From positions 24,215 to 88,214 of the forward strand of contig CAIYDQ010000136.1 in NCBI GenBank assembly GCA_903925075.1: a stretch of 64,000 bases of DNA, read 5' to 3'. The stretch is from an uncultured Geobacter sp. Lineage in GTDB: Bacteria; Desulfobacterota; Desulfuromonadia; Geobacterales; Geobacteraceae. This document shows positions 58,966-64,000 of the stretch, piece by piece. Below the pieces are notes generated by a model. It had not been told where the DNA came from and did not search any database. It saw only the letters and a list, made by a program, of their open reading frames with translations. The position numbers and the translations under genes were made by a program. Within the stretch, counting starts at the first letter, position 1; each line of letters starts with the position of its first letter.

Positions 58966-60087
58966 TTACTTGATCCTGAGCACCGTCAGCAGGTAGTCGG
59001 CTACGGCGTCCAACTTGCCTTTCGGTTTCTGCGGCTGCTCCGCCGCGGTTACCGCGCCTAAGGCGCCAGACGTTTCGCTTCCTTCAAAGACAGCGCCCGT
59101 CAAATTGCTCCCCTTCAAATCCGCGTTTCTCAAATTGGCTTTTTGCAGCTTCACCCCGGCGGCGTAGCAATCGCGCATCTGGGCGGATTCCAGGTCGGCG
59201 CCTTGCATGTTGGCGAGAAAAAGGCTGGACCTGGAGAGCCTGACCCCCTTCATTTTTGCCCTGCTGAAATTGGCGAGCTCCAGCGAGGCCCCCTTGAAAT
59301 TGGCGCTGGAGAGGTTGGCCCTGGTCAGGTCGGCGCGGTACAGGTCGGCGTTTTCCAGGTTCGCCTCGGTCAGGTTGGCGTCGGAAAAGTCGAACTCCTG
59401 CATCACCAGATTGGCCAGATTCTTTCTCCTGAAATCCTTGGTGGTGGCCAGTATCTGCCGGACCTCTTCCAGCTTCAGAATCCGTTTTTCATAGGCGATG
59501 GTCTGCACCGGCTCTGCCGGGGCTACCCAAACCCGCTCTACGGGAAGCATCGGCGCCGCGACCGCCGGCTTGGAGCCGGCAGCAACTGCTGTGGCAGCCT
59601 TCTCCTCTTTCCTGCCGTCTGCTGGCGCGGCGACCCGCGCAGTTTGCGGCAAGGCGGCGCCGCTGCCTGTTCCCTCTTTGCCTGCGCCACCACGGGCCGC
59701 TTGTGGCTGTTGCGTCCCCGCGGGGACCGATTGCGCCAGCGCGGCGGGTTTTACGGGGGCGGCATTGGGCTTGGCGCTTTGCGCGCTCTTCTTGTCTTGT
59801 CCGGGCGCCGAGGCCTTGGCCGCCTGCGGCGCTGCGTTGACGGCGCTTTTCTGGAGTTTGCCGTCGGCGCTCTCCTTGCTTGCCGCAGCCGCAACCGTGG
59901 CATCGCCCTGATTCGCAGGACCCGGATCGGAGACGATCCGCTCCTCGTGAACCATCACCTCTTCTTGTATCGCCGGCGCGCTTGCGGGCGTGCTTGCGGG
60001 CGAGAGCGCCTGAGAAGCGCCGGATGAAGCGAAGAGCAGGGCAAGAGCCAAAATAAATTGCTGTGGCAGCCGGCTTTTGTTGGTCAT
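58966..60087 (-). CDS. Exported pentapeptide-repeat protein with Ala/Pro-rich linker
   Basis: Signal peptide; ANLTEANLENADLYRADLTRANLSSANFKGASLELANFSRAKMKG repeats. Confidence 0.88.
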   Translation of the reverse strand: MTNKSRLPQQFILALALLFASSGASQALSPASTPASAPAIQEEVMVHEERIVSDPGPANQGDATVAAAASKESADGKLQKSAVNAAPQAAKASAPGQDKKSAQSAKPNAAPVKPAALAQSVPAGTQQPQAARGGAGKEGTGSGAALPQTARVAAPADGRKEEKAATAVAAGSKPAVAAPMLPVERVWVAPAEPVQTIAYEKRILKLEEVRQILATTKDFRRKNLANLVMQEFDFSDANLTEANLENADLYRADLTRANLSSANFKGASLELANFSRAKMKGVRLSRSSLFLANMQGADLESAQMRDCYAAGVKLQKANLRNADLKGSNLTGAVFEGSETSGALGAVTAAEQPQKPKGKLDAVADYLLTVLRIK

Positions 60088-60231
60088 GATGGTGGCCTCT
60101 ATACTAAATAAGTAGACCTAGCAATAAACCGAGCGCGAGGCAAAGTCAAGAGTAACAGCAAAAGCCCCTTCCCCCCAACCGGTGGTCAGGGGGGTAAAAG
60201 CTTGAGTTGCGATGATGGCGCCGGAGGTGCT

Positions 60232-60267
60232 GTTGCGTTTCACGATGCACCCGTTCAACGCCCTACG
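60232..60267. repeat. Copy of the 5265-5298 dispersed repeat (GTTGCGTTTCACGATGCACCCGTTCAACGCCCTACG)
   Basis: Compare GTTGCGTTTCGCGGTGAACCCGTTCAACGCAACCTACG at 5261-5298. Confidence 0.7.
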
Positions 60268-61006
60268 TCAACCTCTTCAGCATCCCGGCGAGCTCCTGTG
60301 CGTTTTTGGGCGCCGCGCCGCCGGCGTCGTTGTTGAAATAGATGAAAACGTCCAGTCCCTTCGCCAGATAGCCTGCGATTCTACGCGCGTCCTTCTCCAG
60401 TTCGGGCGTCTCGTAAGAGCCGTTGTAGCTCCCTTGCCTGCCGTGCCTTCTCAGATAGACGAAATCGGCGGTAAGCGGCGTCTCGTCGATGAACGGCGGC
60501 CAGTCGGCCATGCACAGGGAAACGTTGCCGGCTTTGCACATCTCTATTACCTCGGGGCAAAGCCAGCTTTCGTCCCTGAATTCCAGGGTGTTTCGCACCC
60601 GATACCTGACCAGCAAGGCCAGAAACCCCTTAAGCCTTTGCAGGTCGCAGGTAAACTGGGGCGGGAACTGCCACAGGACCACCTGCAACTTCTCCTTGAG
60701 TTGTCGCGCCGGCGCGAAGAAGTGCTCCAGAGGCTCTTCGCTCTCCAGGAGCCTTTTCACATGGGTGATGTATCTGCTCCCCTTCACCGCGAAGCAGAAT
60801 CCGGCCTCGCTTTGCTCGCGCCAGTGCTGAAAGGTTTCGGCACTGGGCGCGCGGTAGAAGGTGACGTTTAACTCCACCGTCGAGAAAACGGAGAGGTAAT
60901 GGGTGAACCATTCCTTTTGCGGCAGACCCGCCGGGTAAAAGTTGTCGCGCCAATGCCGGTAACTGAAACCGCTGCAGCCGATAAAGAGTTTGGCCATGCC
61001 TGTCAC
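60263..61006 (-). CDS. DUF72 family protein
   Basis: LFIGCSGFSYRHWRDNFYPAGLPQKEWFTHYLSVFSTVELNVTFYR. Confidence 0.93.
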   Translation of the reverse strand: MTGMAKLFIGCSGFSYRHWRDNFYPAGLPQKEWFTHYLSVFSTVELNVTFYRAPSAETFQHWREQSEAGFCFAVKGSRYITHVKRLLESEEPLEHFFAPARQLKEKLQVVLWQFPPQFTCDLQRLKGFLALLVRYRVRNTLEFRDESWLCPEVIEMCKAGNVSLCMADWPPFIDETPLTADFVYLRRHGRQGSYNGSYETPELEKDARRIAGYLAKGLDVFIYFNNDAGGAAPKNAQELAGMLKRLT

Positions 61007-61053
61007 CTCACCGCTGAGACCCCGACCGCCCGAAGTTGCTCAGTATACAATAA

Positions 61054-61087
61054 AAAAAGGCGGAGCCCTCACGGGCTCCGCCTTTTT
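61054..61087 (-). terminator. Rho-independent terminator of the cytochrome gene
   Basis: AAAAAGGCGGAGCCC-TCAC-GGGCTCCGCCTTTTT. Confidence 0.9.
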
Positions 61088-61117
61088 CAGCTGATAGCTA
61101 CGACTGCTAGCTTCTGG

Positions 61118-62134
61118 CTACATCTTGTGGCATTTCTCGCAATCGCCGGCAACCGAGAAGGCTTCCTTGCCGTTGTGGCAGGCGCCGCAGGCCTTGCCTT
61201 TTTCCATTTCAGCCATGGTGAACATCTTGGCCTTGGCCTTGAACGGGAAGATCTTGGTGTGGCAATCGGCGCACTTGAACATCTCCAGGTGGAACGGATG
61301 GCTGAATTTCGCCTCGCCCCCTTCGGTCGGCAGCACGATCACGCCCGGCTTGAAGCCGACGTGGCATTTGGCGCAATCTCCGCCGACCACCGAGAAGGCT
61401 ACCTTGCCGTTGTGGCAGGCGCCGCAGGCCTTGCCCGCCGCCATGTCGGCCATGGTGTTGTGGACGACGCCGGCTTTAAACGGGAACACCTTGGTGTGGC
61501 ACTCCTTGCAGGCGAAGGCCTCGGTATGGAACTTGTGGCTGAAGGTGACCGGGTTGATCCCCTTGGGCTTGAAGGAGATCTCGCGGGGTTTCATCCCCTT
61601 GTGGCAGTTGCCGCAGTTGCCGGCCACCGTGAAGGCCTTCTTGCCGTTGTGGCAGGCGCCGCAGGTTTTGCCTTTCTCCATCTGCGCCATGGTGGCATGC
61701 CCTTCCTTGGCGGAGATGATCTTGTAGTGGCACGCCTTGCAATCGCCCTTCAGCTTGTCCAAGTGATTGGCGTGGCTGAACACGACGTCGCCGGCGCCTT
61801 TCGCCTTGAAGTCGATATTGCGCGGTTTGCCTTTATGGCATCTGGTGCAGCTTTTGCTGTCTGCTACGCTGAATGCTTTCACGCCGGTGTGACAAGCGCC
61901 GCAACCCTTTGTCTTTTCCATCTCGGCCATGGTAAAGTGATGGCGGGTCTTCAGATTGAAAATCGCGTTGTGACAGACCTTGCAGTTGTTGTTATATTTG
62001 GGCAAGTGAAAGTCGTGGCTGAAGGTGACCGGATCGGCGTTTTTGACCGAGAACTTGATGTCCTTTGTCTCTGCCGCGAAAACCGGTAAGGCACAGAGGA
62101 TAAGAAGAGTAAGGATGGCGAGGCGAAACTGCAT
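61118..62134 (-). CDS. Dodecaheme c-type cytochrome built from four c7-type triheme modules
   Basis: 12 CxxCH motifs counted (CKVCH, CGACH, CTRCH, CKACH, CGACH, CGNCH, CKECH, CGACH, CAKCH, CADCH, CGACH, CEKCH); signal peptide. Confidence 0.95.
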   Translation of the reverse strand: MQFRLAILTLLILCALPVFAAETKDIKFSVKNADPVTFSHDFHLPKYNNNCKVCHNAIFNLKTRHHFTMAEMEKTKGCGACHTGVKAFSVADSKSCTRCHKGKPRNIDFKAKGAGDVVFSHANHLDKLKGDCKACHYKIISAKEGHATMAQMEKGKTCGACHNGKKAFTVAGNCGNCHKGMKPREISFKPKGINPVTFSHKFHTEAFACKECHTKVFPFKAGVVHNTMADMAAGKACGACHNGKVAFSVVGGDCAKCHVGFKPGVIVLPTEGGEAKFSHPFHLEMFKCADCHTKIFPFKAKAKMFTMAEMEKGKACGACHNGKEAFSVAGDCEKCHKM

Positions 62135-62189
62135 GGTTCACTCCTTCAACTGGGTATTTTTATAGTTTGCCGATCATGGCAGCCGCAAC

Positions 62190-62218
62190 AATATACACAT
62201 TGAAGGCCCCAGCGTCAA
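62190..62218 (-). promoter_or_regulatory. Sigma70 promoter TTGACG-N17-TATATT for cytochrome gene
   Basis: Read on minus strand, optimal spacing. Confidence 0.65.
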
Positions 62219-62266
62219 TTTGATTATTTATTATTTGGCAACATGATTTTATCCCCAGGAGGTTCA

Positions 62267-62785
62267 ATGAAAACTGCTTCGCTTGCTCTCCTGTTACTGC
62301 TGCAAACCGCCACATCCATTGCTGGAACTTCGTTTTATAAGTGGTCTGACGCGGACGGGGTGGTGCATTTCACCGACGACCGCAACAAGATCCCCGCCGG
62401 CTTTCGGCTGAAGGCCCGTCCGCTCGATCTTGGCGAACCTGAGCCTGTCGCCGCCGGGAACGCTCGTCCCCCGTCTTCTCCGCGGGAGCCTGCCTCCGCG
62501 TCGCTTGCCGACGGCCATTCGGAGCAGTGGTGGCGCCAGCGTTTCGCCGCTCTCAGGGAACGAATCAAGGCGCTTCAGGACGCCCTGCCGGCCAAGCAGA
62601 CGCAACTGGCGGAACTGCGGCGTCAGCGGACGCTCTACCAGCGAAGCCGAGACCGGGAGGCCATGAACGCGCTGGAAGCCTCCATTGCCGCCGACCAGAC
62701 GGCCATCGGTGAATTGCGCGACCAACTGGAGGCGCTGGACCAGGACGCCGCCAGGGCCGCCGTCCCGAGCGAGTGGCGCCGCTAG
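62267..62785 (+). CDS. DUF4124 domain exported protein
   Basis: Signal peptide; FYKWSDADGVVHFTDDRNKIPAGF. Confidence 0.85.
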   Translation: MKTASLALLLLLQTATSIAGTSFYKWSDADGVVHFTDDRNKIPAGFRLKARPLDLGEPEPVAAGNARPPSSPREPASASLADGHSEQWWRQRFAALRERIKALQDALPAKQTQLAELRRQRTLYQRSRDREAMNALEASIAADQTAIGELRDQLEALDQDAARAAVPSEWRR

Positions 62786-62901
62786 CGCCAAACTTAATAA
62801 CTGCTGCCACGGAGATCGCTGGATTTATTAGCGGTTGCGGGCTTAGGTAAAGCTGTGCTATAAAAAAATGCCCGATTTTTAACCCAGGAGGAGTCGCTTA
62901 C

Positions 62902-63732
62902 ATGAACGGCATAGACAAGATAATTGAGAACGCCCTCGCCGAGGATATCCATACCGGCGATATAACAACACTTTCAGTGCTGAAACAGCCTCGCCGCATG
63001 CGCGCCCGCCTGATCGCCAAGGAGCCGATGGTGCTGGCCGGCATGGCTGTCGCCGAGCGCGTCTTCGCGCAACTCGACGCTTCCATCCGTTTTCAAGCGG
63101 AGTTCGCCGACGGCGACCGCCTGCAAAAGGGGGACGTGCTGGCCCGGTTGGAAGGGGACGCCGCGGCGCTCTTGCAGGGGGAGCGGGTCTGTCTGAATCT
63201 GCTGCAGCGCATGTGCGGCATCGCCACCCAGACCGCCGCCTTCGTCAAGGAGATCGAGGGGACCGGCGCGCGCCTGGTGGACACCCGCAAGACCACTCCC
63301 GGACTGCGGGTGCTGGAAAAATACGCGGTCAGGGTAGGGGGGGGGACCAACCACCGGACCGGCCTCTATGACGGCGTGCTGATCAAGGAAAACCATATCG
63401 CCGCGGCCGGCGGCCTGATCGAGGCGGTGCGCCGGGCCCGGGACTACATCCCGCACACCCTGAAAATCGAGGTGGAGACCGAGACCATGGAGCAGGTCGC
63501 GCTCGCCCTCGAGGCCCGCGCCGACATCATCATGTTCGACAACATGAGCCTGCCGGAGATGACCGAGGCGGTGATCCTGATCGGCGACAGGGCGCTTACC
63601 GAAGCCTCCGGCGGCGTCAACATGCAAACCATCAAGGCCATCGCCCAAAGCGGCGTGAACCTGATCTCCGTGGGGGCGCTGACCCACTCGGTCCGCGCCG
63701 CCGACATCTCGATGCTGATGGAGGAGAGTTGA
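62902..63732 (+). CDS. nadC: Nicotinate-nucleotide pyrophosphorylase (carboxylating)
   Basis: EDIHTGDITTLS; LNLLQRMCGIATQT; DTRKTTPGLRVLEKYAVRVGGGTNHRTGLYDGVLIKENHI; ASGGVNMQTI. Confidence 0.97.
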   Translation: MNGIDKIIENALAEDIHTGDITTLSVLKQPRRMRARLIAKEPMVLAGMAVAERVFAQLDASIRFQAEFADGDRLQKGDVLARLEGDAAALLQGERVCLNLLQRMCGIATQTAAFVKEIEGTGARLVDTRKTTPGLRVLEKYAVRVGGGTNHRTGLYDGVLIKENHIAAAGGLIEAVRRARDYIPHTLKIEVETETMEQVALALEARADIIMFDNMSLPEMTEAVILIGDRALTEASGGVNMQTIKAIAQSGVNLISVGALTHSVRAADISMLMEES

Positions 63733-64000
63733 GCGACGCCGGGGTGGACGGGAAGATCCTGGAGCTGTTCCGCTCCGCCCCCGGCTTCGTCTCCGGCGGC
63801 GAGTTGAGCAAGCTCCTCGGGGTGTCCAGGACCGCCGTCTGGAAGCACGTCAACGGCCTGCGGGCCAACGGCTACCAGATCGAGGCCCTCCCCGCCAGGG
63901 GATACCGGCTCTTGTGCTCGCCTGAGCTTTTGACCCCGCTCGGCATCGGCGCCGGCCTTACCACCCGCAGGATCGGCTCCAAGATAATCTGTCTCCCCCA
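63729..64000 (+). CDS. birA: BirA bifunctional biotin ligase/repressor, N-terminal part (runs off window)
   Basis: Translated by eye: LSDAGVDGKILELFRSAPGFVSGGELSKLLGVSRTAVWKHVNGLRANGYQIEALPARGYRLL. Confidence 0.85.
   Translation, partial: MSDAGVDGKILELFRSAPGFVSGGELSKLLGVSRTAVWKHVNGLRANGYQIEALPARGYRLLCSPELLTPLGIGAGLTTRRIGSKIICLP

Overview
High-GC (Geobacter/Desulfuromonadota-like, by gene content) chromosomal window. About 0.0-33.5 kb is a dense, almost entirely plus-strand catabolic island. In order it holds: a truncated Fe-S flavoprotein plus the alpha and beta subunits of a 2-oxoacid:ferredoxin oxidoreductase; a glyoxalase/methylmalonyl-CoA-epimerase-like protein; a BamB-like tungsten aldehyde oxidoreductase family enzyme; an envelope module (YCF48/BNR protein, MMPL/RND exporter, DUF1302 barrel, DUF1329 protein); a hybrid histidine kinase and a sigma54 response regulator; and a hydantoinase A/B pair, a divergent B12-dependent acyl-CoA mutase, a B12-binding protein fused to an unknown domain, two acyl-CoA ligases, an acyl-CoA dehydrogenase, an OYE/dienoyl-CoA reductase, a thiolase and an HCDH-ECH fusion. 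The strongest new signal is regulatory. Two -24/-12 (sigma54) promoters, one before the envelope module and one before the catabolic operon, each carry the same 8-6-8 dyad (CCKTATAA-N6-TTATACSG) about 170-195 bp upstream, and the sigma54 activator is encoded between them. I read the island as one regulon for an uncharacterised substrate, probably using carbon-skeleton rearrangement chemistry; the substrate cannot be named from sequence. About 33.5-64 kb is mostly ordinary chromosome (3'-5' exonuclease, NtrC-type regulator, ferritin, PPIases, ptsP, purC, mreB, gmhA/gmhB, MCP, dodecaheme cytochrome, nadC, birA), with a ParE-type toxin-antitoxin pair and several dispersed palindromic repeats. No tRNA, rRNA, CRISPR array or transposase gene was recognised. 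All family calls are by eye, without database searches.
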